Positions 35,512 to 45,263 of a DNA stretch of 64,000 bases are shown here, in pieces (positions within the stretch are counted from its first letter, which is position 1; the number at the start of each line of letters is the position of its first letter). Position numbers and translations under genes: made by a program. The notes under the pieces are model-generated. The model saw only the letters and a list, made by a program, of their open reading frames with translations, made no database searches and was not told where the DNA came from. The stretch comes from Flavobacteriales bacterium (GTDB lineage Bacteria > Bacteroidota > Bacteroidia > UBA10329), in assembly GCA_021741075.1 (NCBI GenBank), contig JAIOYO010000007.1, positions 18,853 through 82,852 of the forward strand, written 5' to 3'.

Positions 35512-35668
35512 TACTTTAAGAACAAATCTGCGTCAAAAGCAGAAGCAACCGAAGCTGGGTCAAATCGTTCTAAAAGCGCTTGACCCTTGAGGTGTGAATA
35601 GCGAATGGAATGTGTATCCTAGATTCGTAACATTTTTAAAGCAAAGAAGTTAAGGGGTTACCTACGAT
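35512..35668 (+). promoter_or_regulatory. Long untranslated leader with a hairpin, possible small RNA
   Basis: The predicted leader contains no credible short gene. It holds an inverted repeat GGGTCAA (35557-35563)/TTGACCC (35580-35586) around a 16-nt loop. It matches no riboswitch or structured RNA class that I can recognise. It may be a regulatory leader or a separate small RNA. Confidence 0.25.
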
Positions 35669-38600
35669 TTGAGAGATTTTAAATTCATTTTCTTGTTGTT
35701 TAGTCTGCTGTTTTCGATTCTGTTCGGAACTCAAGCAGTTGCACAATACCAAATTAATGGTGATGCTAGCCAGATTTCCTGCAATTGCTACCAACTCACT
35801 CCCGATTTGCCCTACATGGGTGGTTCCGTTTGGAATGTGAATCAGATTAACCTTACACAGCCTTTCGATTACAATTTTGAAGTGTGGTTAGATTGTAGTA
35901 ATTGGGGAGCTGATGGTATAGCATTTGTGCTGCAACCAGTCAACATCAATCAAGGCGGGGGTTCCAGTTCGTTGGGCTATGGAGGAATAACGCCTTCTCT
36001 CGTGATTGAATTGGATACATGGCCAAATGACGTAACCATGATGGATCCGCAAGAGGATCACATCGCCATTATGCGTAATGGAGATTCAAACCACGGAGGA
36101 GTGAATAATCTAGCTGGTCCCGTGGTGGCAAGCTCAACCCTCAACAATATCGAAGATTGTGGTTGGCACACAATCCGTATTACGTGGCAACCTAGTTTGA
36201 ATACCCTTGCCGTGTTTTTTGATGGCGTTTTTAGAACAAGCTACACTGCCGATATCATAAATACCATTTTTGGAGGAGCATCTCAAGTTTATTGGGGATG
36301 GACGGGTGGAACGGGTTCCGAAAGTGCCGATCAGCGGTTTTGCAACGCTATTCTTCCTTCGTACACAGTATCGAGCAGTTCAACCTGCGCTGGTGATCCC
36401 ATTACATTTCAAAATTCTTCTCAAACATCATCTGGCAACATCACAAATTTCTCTTGGAATTTTGGAGATGGCTCAACTGGCAGCGGGGCTCCCGTTACGC
36501 ATACCTATGCTGCTGCTGGAACCTATAACGTAACCATGACCATCACTACAGAAGGTTGCACAGAGGATACGGTCATTCCTATTACGATTAAACCTGTGCC
36601 TGTGGTTGATTTAGGGGTGGATAAAAATCTTTGTATTGGTTCTACAGTACAACTCAATAATCCGAATACACTTGGAACTGGAACTTACGTTTGGTCGCCT
36701 GGAACGGCACTCAGCAGCACTTCAATTGCAAGCCCTATTTCATCCGCAACGGTGAATACCAATTATACGCTCACGTTTATTGCTGCTAATGGTTGTTCGG
36801 ATTCAGATGTGATTCAAGTTTTGGTTAATCCACTGCCAACTGCCAATGCTGGATTAGATCAAACCATGTGTGAAGGAGATCAAGAGGTTTTGCAGGCCGC
36901 TGGAGGAATTTCTTATGGTTGGACTCCGGCAACTTCGTTGAGCAATGCCGCAGTGGCAAATCCTACAGCATCACCCAACAGCACAACCACTTACACAGTT
37001 ACAGCAACAGACGCAAACAATTGTACCGATACGGATGATGTGACCATTACCGTTGTACCTGCGCCAACCTTGGATGCGGGCCAAAACGAAAATGTTTGTG
37101 AAGGCGATGTGGTTCAGCTCAATGCTATAGGAACAGGAACTTTCTTGTGGACTCCTGCCACGGGACTTAGCAGCACAAGCATTGCCAATCCTATTGCAAG
37201 TCCAACGGTTACAACTACGTATCGTGTTACGGTTACGGATGGAAACAACTGTTCGTCAGTAGATAGCGTTATTGTTGATGTAGATCCAATTCCAGTAGCT
37301 GATTTCTCTGATCCAACTCCGGTTTGTAATGGAAATGCAGTTCAATTCAACGATAACTCAACCGGAACAATCGTTACCTACGATTGGGATTTTGGAGATG
37401 GAACAACAGGAACCGGCACAAATCCAACCCATGTTTATCCTGATTTGGGCACTTATACTGTAACGCTCACAACCACCAGCGCAAATGGTTGCTTTGATGT
37501 CGTCACAGGAACTGCCCAAGTTATAGATGGGCCCATTCCCGTCTTCACACTTACAAATGGTCCCGAATTTTGCGAGCAGGAAATGCTTGAAGTGACCAAC
37601 GCTAGCTTTGGTCCGATTGTTTCCTATCTCTGGGATTTTGGCGATGGCTCCACGTCAACGGCCATGATTCCAAATTTCGCTTATTCAGCCTATGGAGGAT
37701 ACACCGTAACCCTTACCGTTGGAACAGCCGACCAATGCTTCAATTCAATTACTGAAGATATTTCCGTTCATCCAATCCCGGTTCCAGGGTTCAGTTCTTC
37801 GCCTGCCTGCTTTGGAGAAACGACCAACTTTACCGATTTAACAACCATTCCTGAAGGAACGGTTTCCTCTTGGGAATGGGATTTTGGTGATGGAAGTAAC
37901 CTCGGCAGCGGACAAACGCCTTCTCATTCCTACACCGTCTTTGGTGAGTTTATGGTGCAATTGGTAGCCGAAAGCGCAATTGGTTGTTCCGATACGCTTG
38001 TGCAGTCGGTATTCGTTAATCCAACACCCGTTGTAACCATTGACGCTGCGGATGTTTGCTTGGGAGAACAGGTTAATTTCATCAATACAACAATTCCTAG
38101 CAACAACACAATCGTTCAGTGGAACTGGGATTTTGGCGATGGACAAAGCGGCAATGCTTTCGAACCAAATTATCAGTATTCAGATTTTGGAAACTTCACA
38201 GCCCAACTGACAGCCGTTTCCGATAGTGGTTGCGTTGGTACGTCAACTACCGATGTAGAGGTTTATCCGTTTCCAATCCCTGCCTTTAGTACGTCCGATA
38301 TTGAAGGATGCGCACCTGTTTCCATCAATTTCGAGAATCAAAGTACTATCGACCCTAATTACACTATAGGTTCGTTTGAATGGAATTTTGGCGATGGTGC
38401 AACAAGCATTTCTTCATCCACCAACCATGTTTACAACACTACTGGAATTTATGATATCAGCCTAATTGTAACCACGCAAGGCGGAGGTTGTGCCGATACA
38501 CTCACAATTGCAGGGGCCATGGCAATCTACGTGACGCCAACTGCCAGCTTCAATTTTAGTCCAACCAACGCAACCATGCTTGATCCAAGAGTTAGGTTCA

Positions 38601-39049
38601 ATAATACCACCATTAATGGCATTGATTACGAATGGAATTTTGGAGATGGTTCTGTTTCGTTTGATCAAGATCCGATGAATGCATTTCCGGCCCAAGGCGA
38701 TTATTGGGTAACGCTTACTGCCATCAATGGAATCTGTTCAGATACCACGGTCCGAAAGGTGAACATCGATCCAGAAACGTTCATTTATATCCCTAATTCT
38801 TTCACGCCAGACAACAATAGAGTCAATGACGGATTCATTGCCAAAGGCATTGGAATTAAGAAGTTTGAGATGACCATTTTCAACAAATGGGGAGAAGAGT
38901 TGTACTTCACAGCGTCTATTGACGAACCTTGGGACGGAACCTACCAAGGCAAGGTTGTTCCGCAAGATACCTACGTTTACTTCATCAGTATTATTGATGT
39001 GAAAAACGAGAGCAGGGTGATTAGTGGCAGTGTCAACGTGATTCGTTGA
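35669..39049 (+). CDS. T9SS type B protein with L-type lectin domain and PKD repeats
   Basis: 1126 residues from TTG 35669. The signal peptide (about 1-26, ending TQAVAQ) is followed by an L-type (legume-like) lectin domain (about 30-230: GADGIAFVLQP, GYGGITPSLVIELDTW, WHTIRITWQPSLNTLAVFFDG), so it probably binds glycans. Then come about eight PKD modules with W(D/N)FGDG cores mixed with AGxDxxxCEG repeats, and a type B sorting domain (PNSFTPDNNRVNDGF, MTIFNKWGEELYF, WDGTYQGK, DTYVYFI). Export through T9SS to the cell surface is expected. Its stop directly abuts the convergent lolA-like stop. Confidence 0.9.
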   Translation: MRDFKFIFLLFSLLFSILFGTQAVAQYQINGDASQISCNCYQLTPDLPYMGGSVWNVNQINLTQPFDYNFEVWLDCSNWGADGIAFVLQPVNINQGGGSSSLGYGGITPSLVIELDTWPNDVTMMDPQEDHIAIMRNGDSNHGGVNNLAGPVVASSTLNNIEDCGWHTIRITWQPSLNTLAVFFDGVFRTSYTADIINTIFGGASQVYWGWTGGTGSESADQRFCNAILPSYTVSSSSTCAGDPITFQNSSQTSSGNITNFSWNFGDGSTGSGAPVTHTYAAAGTYNVTMTITTEGCTEDTVIPITIKPVPVVDLGVDKNLCIGSTVQLNNPNTLGTGTYVWSPGTALSSTSIASPISSATVNTNYTLTFIAANGCSDSDVIQVLVNPLPTANAGLDQTMCEGDQEVLQAAGGISYGWTPATSLSNAAVANPTASPNSTTTYTVTATDANNCTDTDDVTITVVPAPTLDAGQNENVCEGDVVQLNAIGTGTFLWTPATGLSSTSIANPIASPTVTTTYRVTVTDGNNCSSVDSVIVDVDPIPVADFSDPTPVCNGNAVQFNDNSTGTIVTYDWDFGDGTTGTGTNPTHVYPDLGTYTVTLTTTSANGCFDVVTGTAQVIDGPIPVFTLTNGPEFCEQEMLEVTNASFGPIVSYLWDFGDGSTSTAMIPNFAYSAYGGYTVTLTVGTADQCFNSITEDISVHPIPVPGFSSSPACFGETTNFTDLTTIPEGTVSSWEWDFGDGSNLGSGQTPSHSYTVFGEFMVQLVAESAIGCSDTLVQSVFVNPTPVVTIDAADVCLGEQVNFINTTIPSNNTIVQWNWDFGDGQSGNAFEPNYQYSDFGNFTAQLTAVSDSGCVGTSTTDVEVYPFPIPAFSTSDIEGCAPVSINFENQSTIDPNYTIGSFEWNFGDGATSISSSTNHVYNTTGIYDISLIVTTQGGGCADTLTIAGAMAIYVTPTASFNFSPTNATMLDPRVRFNNTTINGIDYEWNFGDGSVSFDQDPMNAFPAQGDYWVTLTAINGICSDTTVRKVNIDPETFIYIPNSFTPDNNRVNDGFIAKGIGIKKFEMTIFNKWGEELYFTASIDEPWDGTYQGKVVPQDTYVYFISIIDVKNESRVISGSVNVIR

Positions 39050-39700
39050 TTACCTAAAATCAACCACATCAAAACCTTTGCCCTCGTAGCTAGCTTGAGA
39101 GAAAACGAATTGCGAAGCCGAAACACCAGCGTTGGTTTTCATGGTTTTTACCTGTAAAAGGTAATCTGTGCCGTCTTTTCCGAAGGTTTTAGAATAAACG
39201 ATGTGGTTTGTCTTTTTATCAATTCCCATTCTAATTCGTGAATAAGGCTTCTTTCCTGGATCTTCAGGAAAAAGATCAACCACACTCAAAGCCTTGCCAT
39301 CTTTTGTTTCATCTGCATGAAATTGAGATTTGTAGCCCTTGTCGTATTGACTGAAAAAGTTGGCTGGATCCAGCTCTGTTTCGCCTTTAAATTCCTCAAT
39401 TGATTTGATGTGAACTTCCTGATCGTCTTTCATTACGTACCACACAATCTTTCCATCGCTGTAGATGTCTTGTCCCATCAACTGCAGATGAAATTTATTT
39501 CCTGCAAGAGTTAAACTACCATCGCGGGTATCGTTCACTTTGGCTTCTTTGTTTTCTAGCGTGTAACTGAAAGTAACGTTGATGTCTTTGTAAGCGCTGT
39601 TTGTAGTGCTAACCGCCTTTAAAATAGCTGAAGATTTATCGTCCGATTGGGCGAATACCGAAATAGGAATAAAGGTAATCGCGAGTAATTTTCTAAGCAT
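39050..39700 (-). CDS. LolA-like outer-membrane lipoprotein carrier
   Basis: 216 residues with a signal peptide (about 1-17, ending SVFAQ). The remainder fits the LolA/LolB-like half-barrel: DINVTFSYTLENKEA, DGSLTLAGNKFHLQLMGQDIYSDGKIVWYVMKDDQEVHI, DPANFFSQYDKGYKSQ and late FVFSQASYEGKGFDVVDFR. It would shuttle lipoproteins across the periplasm. It lies 12 bp downstream of ftsK on the same strand, a pairing often seen in Bacteroidota. Confidence 0.85.
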   Translation of the reverse strand: MLRKLLAITFIPISVFAQSDDKSSAILKAVSTTNSAYKDINVTFSYTLENKEAKVNDTRDGSLTLAGNKFHLQLMGQDIYSDGKIVWYVMKDDQEVHIKSIEEFKGETELDPANFFSQYDKGYKSQFHADETKDGKALSVVDLFPEDPGKKPYSRIRMGIDKKTNHIVYSKTFGKDGTDYLLQVKTMKTNAGVSASQFVFSQASYEGKGFDVVDFR

Positions 39701-39712
39701 ATTAAATGTATT

Positions 39713-42127
39713 TCAACCGTTGCCTTGCAACTTTTGTTCCAAACTTATAATGTCCTGAATAAGCACTTGTCGTGCTTTGCTTCCTTCAAATGGACCAATA
39801 ATTCCCGCAGCTTCCAACTGATCCACAATACGACCAGCACGGTTGTATCCTAGTTTCAATCTTCGCTGCAGCAAAGAAGCTGATCCCTGCTGATGCTGCA
39901 CCACAATATGAGCGGCCTCTTCGAAAAGAGCATCACGGTCACCTTCATCTACGGCTCCATATTCTCCGGTTCCGCCACTTTCATCAATGTATTCTGGAAG
40001 CTCAAATGCAAAAGGATACGCTTGCTGACTGCCAATAAAATCCACCACTTTCTCCACTTCAGGCGTATCGATAAACGCGCATTGAAGTCGAATCATGTCA
40101 TTTCCTGTTGACATAAGCATGTCTCCTCGGCCAATTAATTGGTCGGCACCGCCAGCATCCAAAATCGTTCGTGAATCAATTTTTGATGTTACTCTAAAAG
40201 CAATCCTTGCTGGGAAGTTGGCTTTAATTGTTCCTGTAATGATGTTTACCGAAGGTCGCTGAGTGGCAATAATCAAGTGAATTCCAATCGCACGTGCAAG
40301 CTGAGCCAGTCGGGCAATCGGTGTCTCCACCTCTTTGCCGGCAGTCATAATCAAGTCTGCAAACTCATCTACCACCAAAACGATGTAAGGCAAGAATTTA
40401 TGTCCCTCTTTCGGATTGAGTTTGCGAGCAATAAACTTGGCGTTGTATTCCTTCAGGTTTCGGCACTGTGCGTCCTTCAAAAGGTCATACCGATTGTCCA
40501 TTTCCAAGCAAAGCGAGTTGAGTGTAGTTACAACTTTCTGCGTATCTGTGATAATGGCTTCTTCTGTATCAGGCAGTTTGGCCAAAAAGTGTCTTTCAAT
40601 CTTGTTGAAGAGCGTGAGCTCCACTTTTTTAGGGTCAACCAGTACAAATTTCACCTGAGCTGGGTGTTTTTTGTAGAGAATGGAGGCGATAACCGCGTTC
40701 AAGCCTACCGACTTTCCTTGTCCAGTTGCTCCAGCCATTAAAAGGTGAGGCATTTTGGTCAAATCGGTCACGTATGTCTCGTTCGAAATGGTTTTTCCCA
40801 AAGCAATGGGTAGTTCCATCTTTGAATGTTGGAACTTTTCTGAACTCAAAACCGCCTTCATCGAAACCGTATCCGGATTTAAGTTCGGTACCTCAATGCC
40901 AATTGTTCCCTTTCCTGGAATTGGTGCGATGATTCGAATTCCAAGTGCAGAAAGGCTTAGCGCAATGTCGTCTTCTAGATTTTTAATCTTGGAAATACGA
41001 ACTCCCGGAGCAGGTACAATTTCATAAAGCGTAACTGTAGGTCCGATAGTGGCTTTAATTCGCTCAATCTCAATATTGTAATTCTTAAGTGTAGAAACGA
41101 TTCTGTTCTTGTTTGACTCTAATTCTTCTTGATCCACCGAAATTTCACCTTTTCCGTAGGCTTCCAACAAGTCGAGAGGTGGCTTTTTGTAATGACTCAA
41201 ATCAAGGGTTGGGTCATATTCGCCCATTCCTTCTCCATCATCTTCTGCCACGGTTTCTTCTTCAACCGAAACGGTTTCAACCTCAAACTGAACATCTTCC
41301 AACAATGGGTTTGCATTCAAAGTGGGCGCATCTTCAATCTTTGGTCGTTCAAAAGGAGTAGTTTCTAGCTTTAGTTCTGGCTCTGGTTTTTTCTCTACAA
41401 TTGGCTTTGCGTTAACAATCGTATCCGTTAGATCCAAATCATTGGTTTTGACAGTTACATCAGCAACAGCTTCAATTTTCTCGTCTTCAACCTCAGGCTC
41501 CAATGGTTTTTTAGCAAGCAATGCTTTAATTCCATCTACCGATAGGTTAAATACAACTGCCGCATAAACTACTGATAAAAAGATGAGTAGGAGGGCAGTA
41601 CCAGTTGAACCTATAAGGCTACTTGTCCATCTATTTAATTGATATCCTAGTGCTCCAGAAAGTACAAAGTTTTCGGTGAACAGAAAACCCATTGCCAACG
41701 GCATTACATAAAGGAAGAAAATGGAATGTTTAATCGATTTTCCAATCGGAAGGATGCTCTTTCTAAAGAGAATTTTCATCCCAATAAGCAGAAGTAGAAA
41801 TGGGAATAGAAATGCTGCAATGCCGAACCAATTGTAAATAAACTTTTCGGCAATGGCTGCGCCAAATTTGCCCATTAGGTTGTTTACGTGAGTGTCTGGG
41901 TCTACAAGTGTTTCCGAAAATTCTTGAATTTGGCTTTGATCCGAAAAACCATCAATCAGATAGGACACAAATGCTAGCGTAAGGAATACCGCAATGATAA
42001 CGATGAACAGCCCCAAAATCGTTCGGGTTCTAGAATCACCCAAAAACTCCAAAGGGCTATTTTTCTTGCCCTTTGCAGCTTTGTCAGAATCCTTTTTTGA
42101 AGTTGATTTTTCCTGTTTTTCAGCCAT
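39713..42127 (-). CDS. ftsK: DNA translocase FtsK/SpoIIIE
   Basis: 804 residues. A charged N-terminus and four or five membrane segments (about 37-60, 100-120, 135-152, 172-195) are followed by an acidic linker (about 205-320) and the motor. The motor has Walker A GATGQGKS (466-473), Walker B VLVVDEFADLI (583-593) and the RecA-like ATQRPSVNIITGTIKANFPARIAFRV block. The C-terminal gamma winged helix (about 735-795) reads polar KOPS-like sites. It pumps chromosome DNA at the division septum. It is full length for a compact FtsK. Confidence 0.96.
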   Translation of the reverse strand: MAEKQEKSTSKKDSDKAAKGKKNSPLEFLGDSRTRTILGLFIVIIAVFLTLAFVSYLIDGFSDQSQIQEFSETLVDPDTHVNNLMGKFGAAIAEKFIYNWFGIAAFLFPFLLLLIGMKILFRKSILPIGKSIKHSIFFLYVMPLAMGFLFTENFVLSGALGYQLNRWTSSLIGSTGTALLLIFLSVVYAAVVFNLSVDGIKALLAKKPLEPEVEDEKIEAVADVTVKTNDLDLTDTIVNAKPIVEKKPEPELKLETTPFERPKIEDAPTLNANPLLEDVQFEVETVSVEEETVAEDDGEGMGEYDPTLDLSHYKKPPLDLLEAYGKGEISVDQEELESNKNRIVSTLKNYNIEIERIKATIGPTVTLYEIVPAPGVRISKIKNLEDDIALSLSALGIRIIAPIPGKGTIGIEVPNLNPDTVSMKAVLSSEKFQHSKMELPIALGKTISNETYVTDLTKMPHLLMAGATGQGKSVGLNAVIASILYKKHPAQVKFVLVDPKKVELTLFNKIERHFLAKLPDTEEAIITDTQKVVTTLNSLCLEMDNRYDLLKDAQCRNLKEYNAKFIARKLNPKEGHKFLPYIVLVVDEFADLIMTAGKEVETPIARLAQLARAIGIHLIIATQRPSVNIITGTIKANFPARIAFRVTSKIDSRTILDAGGADQLIGRGDMLMSTGNDMIRLQCAFIDTPEVEKVVDFIGSQQAYPFAFELPEYIDESGGTGEYGAVDEGDRDALFEEAAHIVVQHQQGSASLLQRRLKLGYNRAGRIVDQLEAAGIIGPFEGSKARQVLIQDIISLEQKLQGNG

Positions 42128-42141
42128 TCCGCCCGCGAGTT

Positions 42142-42149
42142 CAAATGTA
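42142..42149 (-). promoter_or_regulatory. -7 promoter box of ftsK
   Basis: On the minus strand this reads TACATTTG. The predicted start is near 42135, about 8 nt before the ftsK ATG. Confidence 0.45.
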
Positions 42150-42217
42150 AGAAAAACCCGAACAAGCTAGCTGTTGGGTTATTGGTTTGAACGGGAACAG
42201 TCAGAACTTATTTAGAA

Positions 42218-42928
42218 TCAGAAGCTTTGGAAAATATCTGCCATTTCCTGTACGGTTATTGGCTGATATTCTTTGGTAATCATGAAATCTTCTGCAGGAT
42301 ACTCTTCTGCCACTACGGCTGTGGCAATCATATGCATGTCAATGTTGAATTTATTCACTCGCGCTTCCATTAAAACACCACTGATTTCATAGAAAGGCGT
42401 GCACCAATTAGGATCTTTTATACCAATATCGTTCGTATAGAAAATGCTGAAGTTCTTGGATGTATCTCCTTCAAAGGTTACAAAGGCATGATGACATTTA
42501 TATCCTGCAATCTCTTTCGTGCTATCGGTAGGCGTAATTTTCATTCCATCAGGCTTCTTGCCATATTCCTTCATTATCTCAATGCTGTCCATTTCTAGCC
42601 CAGAATATTTATTGGCAATACGCACCAAATGCGTCACTTTTTTCTCCTTGTTGTTTGCTAATAGGGAGGTGCTGAATACCGCCATGGAGGTTTTTAATTC
42701 ATTAACGGTATTGTCGTCTTTGAATTTAAAGGCCATTTCGCGCGGAAACATGGACGTAAAAATGTTGTCCTCCTCAAATTGGGGATACGTGAGTTTGTAC
42801 ACGATTTTTCCTTCACGGATTAATTCAACCCCTGACTCGGTTTTCGGTCCAGATTGACATCCTGCAAACAATAAAAAAGCAACTGTCCAACTAGAGAGCA
42901 GCGAGCCTACGAGTAAATTTTTTCTCAA
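42218..42928 (-). CDS. Lipoprotein of unknown function (DUF4412-like)
   Basis: 236 residues. The signal peptide ends in a good lipobox (LLFAGC, Cys24). The mature part has EGKIVYKLTYPQFEED, EMAFKFKDDNTVNELKT and STKEIAGYKCHHAFVTFEGD followed by SIFYTNDIGIKDPN. This resembles the DUF4412/GLPGLI type of small beta-rich envelope proteins, in which a GYKC segment precedes a beta-strand. No enzymatic motif is visible. It is upstream of ftsK on the same strand with a 90-bp gap and probably separately transcribed. Confidence 0.7.
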   Translation of the reverse strand: MRKNLLVGSLLSSWTVAFLLFAGCQSGPKTESGVELIREGKIVYKLTYPQFEEDNIFTSMFPREMAFKFKDDNTVNELKTSMAVFSTSLLANNKEKKVTHLVRIANKYSGLEMDSIEIMKEYGKKPDGMKITPTDSTKEIAGYKCHHAFVTFEGDTSKNFSIFYTNDIGIKDPNWCTPFYEISGVLMEARVNKFNIDMHMIATAVVAEEYPAEDFMITKEYQPITVQEMADIFQSF

Positions 42929-43076
42929 ACGAATTGTCCTTTATGGTTTTCGTCCAAGTTCCTGGTTTCCTGTCGCACAAGATAGTAAGCAGATTGAATT
43001 ATAAAAGAATCGCTTATTATTTTCTGCGAGATACGCGTATCGCTAAATTGTTAATAAGGTTTCGTTGGATATACTC

Positions 43077-44468
43077 TTAGCGGTAACCTAAAGTTTCAAG
43101 CATTCCTTCGTGACCTTGTTCTTCTGAGAAAAGTTCGGAAACAAGCGTTCCTTCTTCATCCTTGTAAATAACGATTTGCTTGGGTGACGGAATTAAGCAA
43201 TGCTGAATGCCGCCATAACCACCCAATGCATTTTGATAAGCACCAGTGTTGAAGAAGCCAATGTAAAGAGGTTCCTCTTTTCTGTATTCAGGAAGGTAAA
43301 TGTTGTTCACGTGCGCTTCCACATTATAGTAATCTTGGCTATCGCAGGTAAGACCGCCAAGGTTTACGCGCTCGAAAGCACTATCCCAACGATTGATGGC
43401 AAGCATCACAAATCGCTGATTAATGGCCCAAGTGTCTGGCAATGTTGTAATGAAAGAACTGTCAATCATGTTCCACCATTCTACATCATTCTGTCGTTTT
43501 TGATCAATAATTGAATAGATAGCGGCACCACTTTCTGCTACCGTATAACTTCCAAACTCCGAAAAGATGTTCGGAACTGGAACGCCTTGCTCTCCACAAT
43601 ATTCCTTAATCTGTCGAACGATTTCATCAGCCAAATATTGATAGTCGAACTCATCTGCCAAGGAGTGCTTCACCGGAAATCCACCTCCAATATTCAAGGA
43701 GTCGAGGGTTGGACATTCTTTTTTAAGGTCGCAATAAACCTTGAGACATTTCTGAAGTTCATTCCAATAATAAAGACTGTCTTCAATTCCGTTGTCAATA
43801 AAGAAGTGAAGCATTTTTAGCTTAAAGTGCTTCTCCTTTTTAAGCACATTCTCGTAGTATTCTTGAATTTCTCGGTGGCGTATGCCAAGTCTTGCCGTAT
43901 AGTAGTTCGATTGAGGTTCTTCTCCGGTTGCAATTCGAAGACCGATGTTGCAATCGCGCTTTACTAAAGGTCTAAAATGATCTAATTCCAATAAATTATC
44001 GAGTACTGGAAGGCTGTTAAACCCTTCATTAATGAGTTTCGAAATCAACTCAACATAAAGGTCTCTTTTGTAACCGTTATGAATAATGAAGGTGTCTTTG
44101 GTGATACGACCTTGTTCAAAAAGTTTCTGAACGATGTAAATGTCGAACCCAGAAGAGGTTTCTAAATGAATATCGTTTTTTAACGCTTCATTTAAGACGT
44201 AAGAAAAGTGCGAGCTTTTTGTACAATAGCAGTATGTGTAGTTTCCGGAATAAGAATGTTTTGACATTGCATTCTTAAAATACCCTTTGGCCCTCTGTAT
44301 TTGCTGAGATATTTTAGGTAGGTAACTTAGTTTGAGCGGAGTTCCGTATTGCTCAATAATCGACATTAAGTCGATGCGGTGGAACTGTAGTTTATTGTCA
44401 ACGACTTCAAACCCTTCTTGTGGGAATTCAAATGTCTGTTCAATGAGGTTGTAATAGTTGTTCTCCAT
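43077..44468 (-). CDS. speA: Biosynthetic arginine decarboxylase-like PLP enzyme (alanine racemase fold)
   Basis: 463 residues. A PLP barrel contains the likely Schiff-base lysine Lys84 in YCYCTKSSHF, then HLETSSGFDI, the barrel motif SLNIGGGFPVKH, FSEFGSYTVAESGA (PLP phosphate and substrate region) and a late FFNTGAYQNALGGYGG. This matches the shorter Bacteroidota SpeA-like arginine decarboxylases, which start polyamine synthesis with agmatine. Related decarboxylases (LysA, NspC) share the fold, so the substrate is inferred. Agmatinase and deoxyhypusine-synthase-like genes, often near it in relatives, are not in the window. Confidence 0.8.
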   Translation of the reverse strand: MENNYYNLIEQTFEFPQEGFEVVDNKLQFHRIDLMSIIEQYGTPLKLSYLPKISQQIQRAKGYFKNAMSKHSYSGNYTYCYCTKSSHFSYVLNEALKNDIHLETSSGFDIYIVQKLFEQGRITKDTFIIHNGYKRDLYVELISKLINEGFNSLPVLDNLLELDHFRPLVKRDCNIGLRIATGEEPQSNYYTARLGIRHREIQEYYENVLKKEKHFKLKMLHFFIDNGIEDSLYYWNELQKCLKVYCDLKKECPTLDSLNIGGGFPVKHSLADEFDYQYLADEIVRQIKEYCGEQGVPVPNIFSEFGSYTVAESGAAIYSIIDQKRQNDVEWWNMIDSSFITTLPDTWAINQRFVMLAINRWDSAFERVNLGGLTCDSQDYYNVEAHVNNIYLPEYRKEEPLYIGFFNTGAYQNALGGYGGIQHCLIPSPKQIVIYKDEEGTLVSELFSEEQGHEGMLETLGYR

Positions 44469-44585
44469 TTTCGGGTGCCAAAGATGAAAATCATTTCAAT
44501 CTATAAACGAATGAATGTAGAATTGCAAGATGATTTTACTCAATGTTTCCATCTTGGAGTAGAAACATGTTAGAATATAATGTGT

Positions 44586-45167
44586 TTATCCGTGTATTCT
44601 TTCCTCCGTGCCCAGTCGACTCATGATGTCAGCTTCGAATTCAAGCAATGCATTCCATTTGTGGTCAACTACTTTTCGGTCTCCGTACTTACGGGCGTAG
44701 TTTAAAAAAAGCGTGTAGTGGTTTGCTTCGCTTATCATCAAATCTCGATAAAATACGGCAAGTTCTTGATCTTCAATGTTATCTGCTAGCACCTTAAATC
44801 GCTCGCAACTTCGGGCTTCAATCATGGCGGAAATCAGTAGGTCGTGAACCAAGCGGTCTTCACGTTTTCCACCTTGCGGGAAAAACGCCATCAATTGTCT
44901 AACATATTCGTCTTTTCGTGGTTTTCCTAGCTCTAATCCTCTTGCAAGAATTCGCTCATGAACCATCTGAAAATGTGTGAGTTCCTCTTGAGCCAATTCT
45001 AAAAGTTCGGTGATTAACTCCGATTTGTCAGGGTAACGAATGGTTATTGAAATAGCGTTGGACGCGGCCTTTTGTTCGCACCAAGCATGATCCGTTAGGA
45101 TTTCTTCTATGTTTTTCTCAGCAATATTTGCCCAGCGTGGGTCGGTGGGAAGCTTTAGTCCAAGCAT
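44586..45167 (-). CDS. miaE: tRNA-(ms2io6A)-hydroxylase
   Basis: 193 residues. A ferritin-like four-helix di-iron protein with the ligand pattern EELTHFQMVHERI, MIEARSCERFKVL and SEANHYTLFLNYA, plus HAWCEQKAAS at the first helix. Length and motifs match MiaE, which hydroxylates the isopentenyl group of 2-methylthio-isopentenyladenosine at position 37 of tRNAs using O2. It is a single gene with its own promoter box just upstream. Confidence 0.9.
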   Translation of the reverse strand: MLGLKLPTDPRWANIAEKNIEEILTDHAWCEQKAASNAISITIRYPDKSELITELLELAQEELTHFQMVHERILARGLELGKPRKDEYVRQLMAFFPQGGKREDRLVHDLLISAMIEARSCERFKVLADNIEDQELAVFYRDLMISEANHYTLFLNYARKYGDRKVVDHKWNALLEFEADIMSRLGTEERIHG

Positions 45168-45189
45168 TATTCATTCAAGATTGAAAGCG

Positions 45190-45197
45190 CAAAGTTA
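45190..45197 (-). promoter_or_regulatory. -7 promoter box of miaE
   Basis: On the minus strand this reads TAACTTTG. A start near 45183 leaves about 16 nt to the miaE ATG. The box follows the terminator of the upstream Skp-like gene directly, consistent with separate transcription units. Confidence 0.5.
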
Positions 45198-45205
45198 CAT
45201 CAAAA

Positions 45206-45238
45206 GAAAACCGCCTCCGAAATGATCGAAGGCGGTTC
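45206..45238 (-). terminator. Rho-independent terminator of the Skp-like gene
   Basis: On the minus strand AACCGCCTTCGA pairs with TCGGAGGCGGTT (one G-T pair) around a 5-nt loop and is followed by TTCTTTT. It sits about 25 nt downstream of the Skp-like stop codon. Confidence 0.75.
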
Positions 45239-45263
45239 CCGAACTTAAAGTATTACTATGGGA

